Source of the DNA: Halomonas stenophila
Lineage (GTDB): Bacteria; Pseudomonadota; Gammaproteobacteria; Pseudomonadales; Halomonadaceae
Assembly: GCF_014192275.1 (NCBI RefSeq)
Contig: NZ_JACHXR010000011.1
Span: 1-64,000 of the forward strand
Length of the DNA: 64,000 nucleotides
Direction: 5' to 3'
Part shown: positions 57,077 to 64,000 of the stretch, piece by piece
Layout of the letters: every line of letters starts with the position of its first letter
Position numbering within the stretch: position 1 is the stretch's first letter
Notes under the pieces: model-generated
Told to the model about the DNA's origin: nothing
Database searches by the model: none
Seen by the model: the letters and a program-made list of their open reading frames with translations, nothing else
Position numbers and translations under genes: made by a program

Positions 57077-57730
57077 TCAGGGCTCGGCCAGCGCAGTCAG
57101 GGTCAGCCGGCTGCGGCGCCGGCCGTCGCGGTGGTACTCCATGGCCAGCAGCAGGCCGGGGCGCTGCGCATCGAGGTCCAGTATCAGGCGCTTGTCGGTG
57201 TCGCCGGGCTCGCTGAGGACGACTCTCACCCGATCGAAGCGGCCCTGCGGCAGGGACAGGGCATCCCGCCCCAGCACCCGGTAGCGCAGGACTTCCTCGC
57301 GGCCCCGGTGGTCACGGTAGCGCAGCGGGCAATCCCGGACGCAGGCGTTGCCGATGGCCCGGCGGGCGAGGGCGACAAGGGCGCTCTGGCGGTCGGGCAG
57401 GGCCCCCAGGTCCCGCCGGTCCAGCGAGTAGCCCCGCTGGATCCCCAGCAGCGAGTAGCCCGCGGCATAGTGCAGGGCGCGAACCCCGTCCTCGGCGACC
57501 CGGAAGCGTCCCCACTCCCGCCCCCAGGCCCCGGGCAGCTCGGTGCGCATCTCGCTCCGCCAGGCGCCCCCGTCATGGCGGAGGCGGTGGCGGATGTCGG
57601 TATCCGGCCAGCCGTCCACCTGCAGGTGATAGCGGGCGCTGAAGGCCTGCGGCGGGGGCGCTGCCAGGGCCGGCAGGGCCAGCGACAGCAGCGCCAGCCA
57701 GCCGATGAGGCGCAGGGCGGAAAGGAGCAT
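57077..57730 (-). CDS. DUF3108 domain exported protein
   Basis: The 217-residue product has a signal peptide (LRLIGWLALLSLALPALAAPP). It matches DUF3108: FSARYHLQVDGW at the start, YSLLGIQRGYSLDRRDLGALP in the centre, and LSLPQGRFDRVRVVLSEPGD later, an arrangement typical of lipocalin-like beta barrels. The function is unknown. GAGG precedes ATG 57730. Upstream is the divergent DJ-1-type gene. Confidence 0.78.
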   Translation of the reverse strand: MLLSALRLIGWLALLSLALPALAAPPPQAFSARYHLQVDGWPDTDIRHRLRHDGGAWRSEMRTELPGAWGREWGRFRVAEDGVRALHYAAGYSLLGIQRGYSLDRRDLGALPDRQSALVALARRAIGNACVRDCPLRYRDHRGREEVLRYRVLGRDALSLPQGRFDRVRVVLSEPGDTDKRLILDLDAQRPGLLLAMEYHRDGRRRSRLTLTALAEP

Positions 57731-57871
57731 GATGATGCCCTCGATGGGGTGACTGCCCTGAGAGCGCGGCGGGTCGCCCCGGGTTCCCGCCGGTCATGGC
57801 CGATTCATCGATGGCGGGCTAGGCTGCCCTGACAGGGCCCCGCTTTCCTCCCCATGCACAAGGAGATCCCC

Positions 57872-58429
57872 ATGGCCAGCTTGCTGCTTATCGCCGGCGA
57901 CTTCGTCGAGGACTATGAGCTCATGGTGCCCTTCCAGGCCCTCCAGGCCATGGGTCACCAGGTGGACGCGGTGTGTCCCGACAAGCGCGAGGGCGACCGC
58001 ATCCGGACCGCCATCCACGACTTCGAGGGCGACCAGACCTATACCGAGAAGCCGGGCCACAACTTCGTCCTCAACGCCACCTTCTCCGAGGTCACCCCCG
58101 GCGACTACGACGGCCTGGTGATTCCGGGGGGACGCGCCCCCGAATACCTGCGCCTGGACGAGCGGGTCCTGGAACTGGTGCGTCACTTCTTCGACCACGA
58201 GAAGCCGGTGGCCGCCATCTGCCACGGGGCCCAGCTGCTGGCCGCGGCGGTCTCCCTGGAGGGGTTCCGGGTCTCGGCCTATCCGGCCTGTGCCCCGGAG
58301 GTCCATCTGGCCGGCGGCGACTTTGCCGAACTCGAGGTCGACCAGGCGATCGTCAGTGACACGCTGGTCACGGCCCCGGCCTGGCCGGCCCATCCGGCCT
58401 GGCTCGCCCGCTTCCACGCGTTGTTCTAG
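57872..58429 (+). CDS. DJ-1/PfpI family protein
   Basis: The 185-residue cytoplasmic protein has the family nucleophile-elbow cysteine in [14 protein letters not shown], the acidic residue upstream in [18 protein letters not shown], and [14 protein letters not shown]. Members act as glyoxalase-III, deglycase-like or unknown-function hydrolases in stress. AAGGAG is 6 bases before ATG 57872, so an upstream ATG at 57854 is rejected. It is monocistronic and convergent with pncB. Confidence 0.9.
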   Translation: MASLLLIAGDFVEDYELMVPFQALQAMGHQVDAVCPDKREGDRIRTAIHDFEGDQTYTEKPGHNFVLNATFSEVTPGDYDGLVIPGGRAPEYLRLDERVLELVRHFFDHEKPVAAICHGAQLLAAAVSLEGFRVSAYPACAPEVHLAGGDFAELEVDQAIVSDTLVTAPAWPAHPAWLARFHALF

Positions 58430-58508
58430 CCCCCGACCCGATCCCGGCACAGTCGAGGCTCCCTCGCGCGAGAGGCGTGACCAGGCCCGCGAGGCGGGAG
58501 CCTTCCTG

Positions 58509-58534
58509 CATGGCCCGCCCTCCGGCGGGCCGTG
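58509..58534. terminator. Bidirectional hairpin between DJ-1-type gene and pncB
   Basis: An 11-bp stem (CATGGCCCGCC pairing with GGCGGGCCGTG, one T-G pair) with a 4-base loop lies 80 bases after the DJ-1 stop and just before the pncB stop. Confidence 0.6.
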
Positions 58535-58543
58535 TATCCGCGG

Positions 58544-59890
58544 TCAGTCCCGGGCGACCTGACGTTCCAGTGCCGCGGAGAGCGCCACCGGGTAGCCGGT
58601 CTCGCCGTGGTCGAGGCGTCGCAGCGTCGCCGGCAGGTGGGTCAGGGCCTGTGCCACCCGTTCCCGGGCGGTATCCGCCAGGGCCATCGCCTCCGGGACG
58701 GGCCGGCCGCCTTCCACGCAGGGGACCAGCAGGGGCGTGGCCGCGTCGATGGCCTCGTCCCGCGTGGCGATGACATCGCCGCCGTAGTGCCCCGTCGCAT
58801 CCTGGCGACGATACACCTGCTTGCGCCCGGGCAGGTTGATCTTGCCCGTGGAGTGCTTGACCCGTGGCGTGCCGGCGTACTCCACCAGCTTGTAGGAGAG
58901 GTCGATGACCGGGGCGTCGGCCGCCACGCCCATCTGGGTGCCGACCCCGAAGGCGTCGATGGGCGCCCCGTCCTCGAGCAGTGCCTCGATGGCCTGCTCG
59001 TCGAGGCCGCTGCTGGCGACGATCTTGATGTCCTCATGGCCGGCCTCGTCGAGCAGGGCGCGAGCGCCCTTGGCCAGTTCGCCCAGGTCCCCGGAGTCCA
59101 GACGGATGGCGCTGACGCGCACCTCGGGCGCGTCGCGCATCAGGTCGATGACCTGGCGTATCCCGGCGAGGGTGTCATGGGTGTCCACCAGCAGCGTGGT
59201 CTGCGGATAGTAGTGGGCGAAGGCATGAAAGGCCTCCCGCTCGCTGTCGTGGGCGAGCACGTAGCTGTGGGCCATGGTGCCGTTCAGGGCGAGGTCGTGG
59301 CGCAGGCCGCCGAGGACGTTGCTGGTGCCGGAGAGCCCGGCGGTGCGGTAGGCCCGCACGCCACGGACGGCGGCATCCACGCCGTGCATGCGGCGCATCC
59401 CGAAGTCGACCACCGGCCGGCCCCGGGCCGCCATGACGATGCGCACCGCCTTGGAGGCGAGCACCGTCTCCAGCTGCACCAGGTTCATCACCAGGCTCTC
59501 GAGCAGCTGGGCCTGGGCGATGGGCGCGTCGACCTCCAGCAGCGGCTCGTTGGCGAAGACCGGCGTGCCCTCGGGGAGGGTCCAGATCTCGCCCTCGAAG
59601 CGCCAGTTCGCCAGCCAGTCGAGAAAGCCGGTCTCGAAGTGGTCGACGCTGGCCAGCCGACCCAGGGCCCCATCGGTGAAGCGCAGCCGGCTGGCCACCT
59701 CGGCGGCATGCTGCTGGCCGCAGGCGAGCATGAAGCGTCGCTGAGGCGGCAGCCGGCGAAAGAACAGGCTGAAGGTGGCGACCTCGTTCATGGCCTCCTG
59801 CCAGTAGGCCTGGGTCATGGTCAACTGGTAGAGGTCGGTCAGCAGCGCCAGTTCGTCGTCGTCCACCCGAAGGGGCGTCGGCCGGCTCAT
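58544..59890 (-). CDS. pncB: Nicotinate phosphoribosyltransferase
   Basis: The 448-residue enzyme makes nicotinate mononucleotide from nicotinate and PRPP in NAD salvage. Diagnostic boxes are LLTDLYQLTMTQAYWQ at the start, FSLFFRRLPPQRRFMLACG, VVDFGMRRMHGVDAAVRGVRA in part, GTMAHSYVLAHDSE, and RLDSGDLGELAKGARALLDE. The start overlaps the stop of pncA by 4 bases (ATGA), so both are translated together. Length is normal for the bacterial family. Confidence 0.93.
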   Translation of the reverse strand: MSRPTPLRVDDDELALLTDLYQLTMTQAYWQEAMNEVATFSLFFRRLPPQRRFMLACGQQHAAEVASRLRFTDGALGRLASVDHFETGFLDWLANWRFEGEIWTLPEGTPVFANEPLLEVDAPIAQAQLLESLVMNLVQLETVLASKAVRIVMAARGRPVVDFGMRRMHGVDAAVRGVRAYRTAGLSGTSNVLGGLRHDLALNGTMAHSYVLAHDSEREAFHAFAHYYPQTTLLVDTHDTLAGIRQVIDLMRDAPEVRVSAIRLDSGDLGELAKGARALLDEAGHEDIKIVASSGLDEQAIEALLEDGAPIDAFGVGTQMGVAADAPVIDLSYKLVEYAGTPRVKHSTGKINLPGRKQVYRRQDATGHYGGDVIATRDEAIDAATPLLVPCVEGGRPVPEAMALADTARERVAQALTHLPATLRRLDHGETGYPVALSAALERQVARD

Positions 59891-60456
59891 GGGCGCACCT
59901 CGGCGCCGGCCTCGGCAAACTCGCGCCGGCACGCTGCCACCATGTCGGCATCCACCGCCGCGCTCAACGACTCGAGCAGCAGCGTGTCGAAGCCCTCCCG
60001 GCGGGCGTCCAGCACGGTGGCCCGGACGCAGACGTCCAGGGCCAGGCCACAGACGACGACCCGGCTGATGCCGCGGTCGCGCAGGTAGTCGCCGAGGCCC
60101 GTGCCGTCGAATCCCGAATAGGCGTCGGCGTCGAAGGCCGTGGCCTTGCTGACGCGGATGGTGTCCGCCGGGAGCCGGAGATCCGGATGGAAGGCGGCCC
60201 CCTCGGTGTCCTGTACGCAGTGCACCGGCCAGGGGCCGCCGCGGTGGGCGAAACTGACATGATCCACCGGGTGCCAGTCCCGGGTGGCCACCACCAGGGC
60301 GCCGGCCTGGTGGGCCGTGGTGATCTCGGCGTTGATGTCCGCGACCAGGGCGTTGCCGCCGTCCACGGCCAGGGCGCCGCCCTCGCAGAAGTCGTTCTGC
60401 ATGTCCACCACCAGCAGCGCGTCGCGGCGACTGTAGTCCACCTGAGCGTGACGCAT
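59887..60456 (-). CDS. pncA: Nicotinamidase
   Basis: The 189-residue cysteine hydrolase turns nicotinamide into nicotinate and ammonia, feeding PncB. The triad is Asp in LLVVDMQNDFCEGGAL, Lys in VSKATAFDADAYSGF and Cys in CGLALDVCVRAT; metal ligands lie around TRDWHPVDHVSF. GGAGG is 7 bases before ATG 60456, the preferred start over an in-frame ATG farther upstream. Together with pncB it forms a two-gene NAD-salvage operon, which is bracketed (with two more genes) by the inverted repeat pair. Confidence 0.93.
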   Translation of the reverse strand: MRHAQVDYSRRDALLVVDMQNDFCEGGALAVDGGNALVADINAEITTAHQAGALVVATRDWHPVDHVSFAHRGGPWPVHCVQDTEGAAFHPDLRLPADTIRVSKATAFDADAYSGFDGTGLGDYLRDRGISRVVVCGLALDVCVRATVLDARREGFDTLLLESLSAAVDADMVAACRREFAEAGAEVRP

Positions 60457-60544
60457 CGTGCCCCTCCTTCGAGGTCGGTGTGTGTCATTCTTAAGCCTAC
60501 GCCCTGCATCCGGTTTCGTGTAGGCCCTGGAGCCTGCCGGGCTC

Positions 60545-60628
60545 GACCGATCGTCGCGAGACACACGGATTTCGAGACAATTTTATCGATTGGATGAGGC
60601 GAATAGCCCGCTATTTAACGAATCTAGT
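60545..60628 (+). repeat. Inverted repeat copy B (with copy A at 56945-57029)
   Basis: The plus strand starts GACCGATCGTC and includes CACGGATTTCGAGAC and ATGAGGCGAATAG, followed by a hairpin-like GAATAG-N4-CTATTT. It is the opposite-orientation partner of copy A, with a 3.5-kb separation. Its end overlaps the stop codon of the ghrA-like gene. Confidence 0.8.
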
Positions 60629-61559
60629 AGCCGGCCTCGGGGTCGATGGTCTCCACCGGTTCACCGGCCTCGAAGGCGCGCAGGGCGTCGGCGACCTGGT
60701 CCACGGCCTCGGCCAGCGGGGTGGGGCCGGCCATGTGTGGCGTGACGATCACCCGGGGGTGGTGCCACAGCGGGCTGGTTCCGGGCAGCGGCTCCTCCGG
60801 GAAGGCATCCAGCAGGGCGCCGCGCAGCCGGCCCTCCGACTCGCCGTCACCCAGGGCCTCGAGCAGGGCGGCCTCGTCGATCAGCGCGCCGCGGCCGGGG
60901 TTGATCAGGGTGGCGCCCTCGGGCAGCGCCGCCAGGGCGTCGGCGTCGATGATCCCGCGGGTGGCCGCGGTGTCCGGCAGCAGCAGTACCAGGCTCTTCA
61001 CCCGGCCGAGCAGCGTCATCAGGCCTGCCTCGCCGTGGTGGCAGGTCACGTCGGGCAGCCGCTTGGGGGAGCGACTCCAGCCATGTACCGGGAAGCCGTC
61101 GGCGGCGACCAAGGCGGCCACCCTGGCGCCGATGGCCCCCAGGCCGAGCACGCCCACCGGCCAGTCGGCCTTGTCGATCAGCGGGTGCTCGTGCCACGCC
61201 GCCCGCGACTGCTGGCGGGCGTAGCGGTCGAAGTCGCGCTGGAAGTGCAGCAGGCCATAACGCACATAGTCGCCGATGGGTCCCGCCATGCCGGCGTCGC
61301 GCAGCTTGACGATGGGCACGCCGCGGGGCAGCCCCGGGTTGTTCAGCAGGGCGTCGACGCCGGCGCCGAGGTTGATGATGCCCTTGAGATGCGTCGGCTC
61401 GCCGAGCAGCTCGGCGGAGGGCTTCCAGGCCGCCAGGTAGTCCGCCCGGCGGCGTTCGGCGAGGGGGGCGGCACTGGTGAAGACCTCGGCGTCGGGCAGG
61501 CGACTGGCCAGGGCCTCGCGCCAGGCCTCGGCGGCATCGATGTGGACCATTACGCGCAT
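60624..61559 (-). CDS. D-2-hydroxyacid dehydrogenase, GhrA-like glyoxylate/hydroxypyruvate reductase
   Basis: The 311-residue cytoplasmic reductase has an N-terminal substrate domain with LKGIINLGAGVDALL, a Rossmann motif VGVLGLGAIGARVA, NPGRGALIDEAALLEAL and the catalytic His in TPHMAGPTP. It resembles GhrA, which reduces glyoxylate and hydroxypyruvate with NADPH. GAGGAG lies 5 bases before ATG 61559. It follows the MocR-like gene by 11 bases on the same strand, so it is probably in one operon with it. A role next to ectoine catabolism is inferred, not known. Confidence 0.85.
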   Translation of the reverse strand: MRVMVHIDAAEAWREALASRLPDAEVFTSAAPLAERRRADYLAAWKPSAELLGEPTHLKGIINLGAGVDALLNNPGLPRGVPIVKLRDAGMAGPIGDYVRYGLLHFQRDFDRYARQQSRAAWHEHPLIDKADWPVGVLGLGAIGARVAALVAADGFPVHGWSRSPKRLPDVTCHHGEAGLMTLLGRVKSLVLLLPDTAATRGIIDADALAALPEGATLINPGRGALIDEAALLEALGDGESEGRLRGALLDAFPEEPLPGTSPLWHHPRVIVTPHMAGPTPLAEAVDQVADALRAFEAGEPVETIDPEAGY

Positions 61560-61570
61560 GGGAACTCCTC

Positions 61571-62977
61571 TCAGTAGACGATCTGCATCATGGGGGGCGG
61601 GGCCTCGTCGAGCAGCCCGCCGAGGCGGGCCAGGCCCTGCGCGAGGCGCTCGATATCGGGTTCGGCGCCCAGGCTGAGCCGGATGCGCCGCGGGGCCGGG
61701 GTCTGCTCGACCATGAAGGGCACCGCCGTGGTGATGGCCACCCCCTCCTGCTCGGCCTGCAGCTGGAGTTCCTCCGCTCGCCAGGCGGGGGGCAGCGACA
61801 GCCAGACATGCAGGCTGGACGGGCGGGCGCTGCGTTCATGGGCGTCGAGCAGCCTCGCGGCCAGTCGCTGGCGCTCGGCGAGCAGCCGGCGCTGCTCCGC
61901 CGCCATGATCTCCAGACTATCATCGGCGATCCAGGCATCGGCGATCTCGAAGATCAGCGGGGTGGCCATCCAGGTGGTGGCACGCATGCGTGGCAGGGTG
62001 TGGTGCAGCTGGCCCCGGGGCACGCTGAGATAGCCAGCCCGGACCCCGGGCACGGTGGCCTTGGTCAGGCTGGTGACATGAAAGCCCAGCTGCGGCACCC
62101 GGGCGGTGAGCGGGGTGAGGCCCGGCGGCTCCAGCAGGGCGTGGACATCGTCCTCGATGAGCCAGACGCCATGGTGATCGAGCACCCGGGCCACGGCGTC
62201 GCGTCGCGCGGTGTCCATGGTGGCGCCGGTGGGATTGAGCTGGGTCGGCGTCAGGCACACGGCGCGCGGCTTGAAGCGCCGGCAGGCGAGGTCCAGCGCC
62301 TCGGGCACCACGCCACGTTCGTCGATCGTCACGCCGCGCAGCTGGAAGCCCAGGGTGCGGGACAGGGCGATCAGGCCATGGTCGGTGAGGGCCTCGGTCA
62401 GCACCAGGTCGCCGTGCTGGACCACCGTGGAGATGGCCAGCATCAGGCCATGGGCGGCGCCGTTGCACAGCACCCGACTCTCGGGCTCGCCGGGCACGCC
62501 GAGCCGCTGGTTCAGCCAGTCGCTGGCTCGCTCGCGATGATGGGGCAGGCCGGCGATGGGACGATTGGCGGTCACCACGTCCGGGCTGGCCTGCTCGGCG
62601 AGCCGCGCCAGGGTCTCGCGAAAGCGCAGGTGATGCCCCGGCGGGCAGATCGGGTGGGCGATGGACAGGTCGATCAGCGCGCTTTCATGGCGCGGTTCCT
62701 GGCCGCGCAGGTAGGCCGACTCCCGGGCGTCGTCGAGAGCGTTGATCCAGGTGCCGCTGCCGACCCGGGCCTGCACCAGGCCCATCTTCTCGGCCTGGCC
62801 ATAGGCCCGCGAGACGGTCTGCACGCTGACGTTCAGGGTCTCGGCCAGCTGGCGGTGCGGCGGCAGCCGGGTGCCCGGGGTGAGGTCGCCCTGGCGGATG
62901 GCCTCGGAGAGGGCGCGAGCGATGGACAGGTACTTGGGGCCGGTGTCCGAGAGGTAGGGCGTCAGATCAATTGTCAT
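61571..62977 (-). CDS. enuR: MocR/GabR family regulator, EnuR-like
   Basis: The 468-residue regulator fuses a GntR winged helix (about residues 15-80, TRLPPHRQLAETLNVSVQTV) to a fold-type I aminotransferase domain. The likely PLP lysine is Lys 306 in TSLTKATVPGVRAGYLSVP; pyridine-contacting acid residues lie in WLIEDDVHALLEP; CLTPTQLNPTGATM is the substrate loop. MocR proteins of this type (EnuR) repress ectoine-use genes and respond to PLP-bound ectoine breakdown products. The divergent doeA gene supports that reading. A GTCATGA site covers its own start codon, implying autoregulation. The EnuR identity is inferred; GabR-like roles remain possible. Confidence 0.8.
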   Translation of the reverse strand: MTIDLTPYLSDTGPKYLSIARALSEAIRQGDLTPGTRLPPHRQLAETLNVSVQTVSRAYGQAEKMGLVQARVGSGTWINALDDARESAYLRGQEPRHESALIDLSIAHPICPPGHHLRFRETLARLAEQASPDVVTANRPIAGLPHHRERASDWLNQRLGVPGEPESRVLCNGAAHGLMLAISTVVQHGDLVLTEALTDHGLIALSRTLGFQLRGVTIDERGVVPEALDLACRRFKPRAVCLTPTQLNPTGATMDTARRDAVARVLDHHGVWLIEDDVHALLEPPGLTPLTARVPQLGFHVTSLTKATVPGVRAGYLSVPRGQLHHTLPRMRATTWMATPLIFEIADAWIADDSLEIMAAEQRRLLAERQRLAARLLDAHERSARPSSLHVWLSLPPAWRAEELQLQAEQEGVAITTAVPFMVEQTPAPRRIRLSLGAEPDIERLAQGLARLGGLLDEAPPPMMQIVY

Positions 62978-63082
62978 GATGCAATAAAGCCTTTGACCGG
63001 TCGCCGAGCGGGGGTGCTAGTATCAGCATTGAGACATTGACCGGAGATTGTCATGACACATGCTAGCAAACGTCATGACAAT
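62971..63082. promoter_or_regulatory. MocR/EnuR operator candidates with repeated GTCATGA(C)
   Basis: ATTGTCATGAC at 63047-63057 and its exact reverse complement at 63072-63082 form an inverted repeat with a 14-base gap; each arm contains the 8-bp palindrome GTCATGAC. A third copy (TTGTCATGAT, 62971-62980) covers the regulator's start codon. TTGACC occurs at 62993-62998 and 63038-63043, and TAGTAT at 63018-63023, as possible promoter boxes for doeA. The regulator and doeA start on either side. Confidence 0.6.
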
Positions 63083-63176
63083 TCACACGCCCCCCAGGCG
63101 TGGCCGGCGAGTCCGCCCCTGCGCCCCGGCCGCCTCCCGTAGAGGATGTGGCCGGGTTCGGTGATGTGATCGTTTG

Positions 63177-64000
63177 ATGAGCGATTCCATGATTGAGGTT
63201 TCCCTGCCGTTCACTCGTGACGAATACCTCGGCCGCCTCTGGAAGGTGCGCGCCGAGATGGCGAGTCGCGGCATCGATGTGCTGATCATCAGCGACCCTT
63301 CCAACATGGCCTGGCTGACGGGCTATGACGGCTGGTCCTTCTATGTGCACCAGTGCGTGCTGCTCGGCCTGGAAGGCGAGCCGGTCTGGTACGGTCGGCG
63401 GATGGATGCCAACGGGGCCCTGCGCACCTGCTGGATAGACCCGGAGAACATCACCTACTATCCGGACTACTACGTCCAGAATCCCGACATGCACCCCATG
63501 GACTACCTGGCCCAGACCATCCTCCCCGATCGCGGCTGGCACGAGGGCGTGGTGGGCATGGAGATGGACAACTACTACTTCTCGGCCAAGGCCTACCAGT
63601 GCCTGCTGCGCGAGCTGCCCCATGCCCGCTTCATGGATGCCAATGCCCTGGTCAACTGGTGTCGTGCCATCAAGTCGCCCCAGGAGATCGAGTACATGCG
63701 CATCGCCGCAAAGATCGTCGAGGGCATGCACTCGCGCATCCTCGAGGTGATCGAGCCGGGGCTGCCCAAGAGCAAGCTGGTCTCCGAGATCTACCGGGTC
63801 GGCATCGAGGGCTGGAAGGATGCCAGCGGCAAGGTCTACGGGGGAGACTATCCGGCCATCGTGCCGATGTTGCCCACCGGGAAGGACGCCGCCGCGCCGC
63901 ACCTCACCTGGGACGACACCCCCTTCCGCGAGGGGGAGGGGACCTTCTTCGAGATCGCCGGGGTCTTCAAGCGCTACCATGCCCCGATGTCGCGTACCGT
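63177..64000 (+). CDS. doeA: Ectoine hydrolase DoeA, 5' part (cut by window edge)
   Basis: The first 274 residues of an M24-family (creatinase/prolidase-like) protein that opens the ectoine ring to give N-acetyl-diaminobutyrate. Recognisable segments are VSLPFTRDEYLGRLWKVRAE, LIISDPSNMAWLTGYDGWSF, QCVLLGLEGEPVWYGRRMDA and NWCRAIKSPQEIEYMRIAAK. It lacks a signal peptide. ATG 63177 is the first start; ATG 63189 is in frame and equally possible, with no clear ribosome site for either. The rest of the gene and probably doeB lie to the right. It is divergent from the EnuR-like regulator. Confidence 0.88.
   Translation, partial: MSDSMIEVSLPFTRDEYLGRLWKVRAEMASRGIDVLIISDPSNMAWLTGYDGWSFYVHQCVLLGLEGEPVWYGRRMDANGALRTCWIDPENITYYPDYYVQNPDMHPMDYLAQTILPDRGWHEGVVGMEMDNYYFSAKAYQCLLRELPHARFMDANALVNWCRAIKSPQEIEYMRIAAKIVEGMHSRILEVIEPGLPKSKLVSEIYRVGIEGWKDASGKVYGGDYPAIVPMLPTGKDAAAPHLTWDDTPFREGEGTFFEIAGVFKRYHAPMSRT

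Noticed and set aside
56945..60628. Insertion sequence bounded by the inverted repeats
   Set aside because: The enclosed genes are ordinary metabolic genes; no transposase and no evident target-site duplication were seen. Reported only as a repeat pair.

Overview
The window reads as chromosome of a high-GC, moderately halophilic gammaproteobacterium, most likely Halomonas or a close relative. The pointers are four GH13 glucosidase copies (one resembling the Halomonas sp. H11 alpha-glucosidase), an ectoine hydrolase (doeA) at the right edge, a BetT-type choline/betaine transporter, and a TAXI-TRAP transporter coupled to a universal stress protein, reminiscent of teaABC-teaD. No rRNA, tRNA, CRISPR array, integrase or transposase was seen. 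This assignment is inference from gene content.

Layout. 1-9.4 kb: 3' end of pyk, an FCD-type GntR regulator with a TTGTATACAA site, modABC, a DUF192 protein, an EamA exporter, a GT4 glycosyltransferase, a Tsx-like porin, and a decayed TRAP transporter (dctP/dctM remnants, dctQ lost). 9.4-21 kb: macrodomain protein and CN-hydrolase operon, an orphan KamA-type radical SAM aminomutase, TAXI-TRAP plus UspA, a DUF2189 membrane protein, and a cysteine-free Mo-cofactor-fold protein paired with a hybrid histidine kinase. 21-36.6 kb: an alpha-glucoside/maltose uptake and hydrolysis locus with a LacI regulator, three substrate-binding proteins, one permease pair, one ATPase, three intact GH13 enzymes plus a truncated fourth, and a divergent LamB-like porin. 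Near-palindromic operators occur at the regulator gene and in the porin/binding-protein divergent region. Part of the locus is a tandem duplication.

37-47.3 kb: a signalling and alcohol/aldehyde oxidation block. It holds an AcoR-like GAF protein without output domains, a FIST protein and triple-PAS hybrid kinase that resemble the NosP-NahK nitric-oxide pair, an ErbR/AgmR-like regulator, a sulfite-oxidase-family protein, an aldehyde dehydrogenase and a zinc alcohol dehydrogenase. A shared short motif links three of the promoters. 47.3-56.8 kb: small unknown protein, DOPA-dioxygenase-like protein, HD-GYP phosphodiesterase, nitrilase, BetT with a BetI-like operator, a Spy-like protein with a BaeSR-like two-component system, and lysO with a duplicated 3' end. 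57-64 kb: DUF3108 protein, DJ-1/PfpI protein and pncA-pncB NAD salvage, bracketed by an 84-bp inverted repeat pair; then a ghrA-like reductase in an apparent operon with a MocR/EnuR-like regulator, divergent from doeA with repeated GTCATGAC sites between them.

Most genes are intact, closely packed and have good ribosome binding sites. Signs of genome flux are the TRAP remnant, the SBP/GH13 duplication, the lysO tail repeat and the inverted repeat pair.
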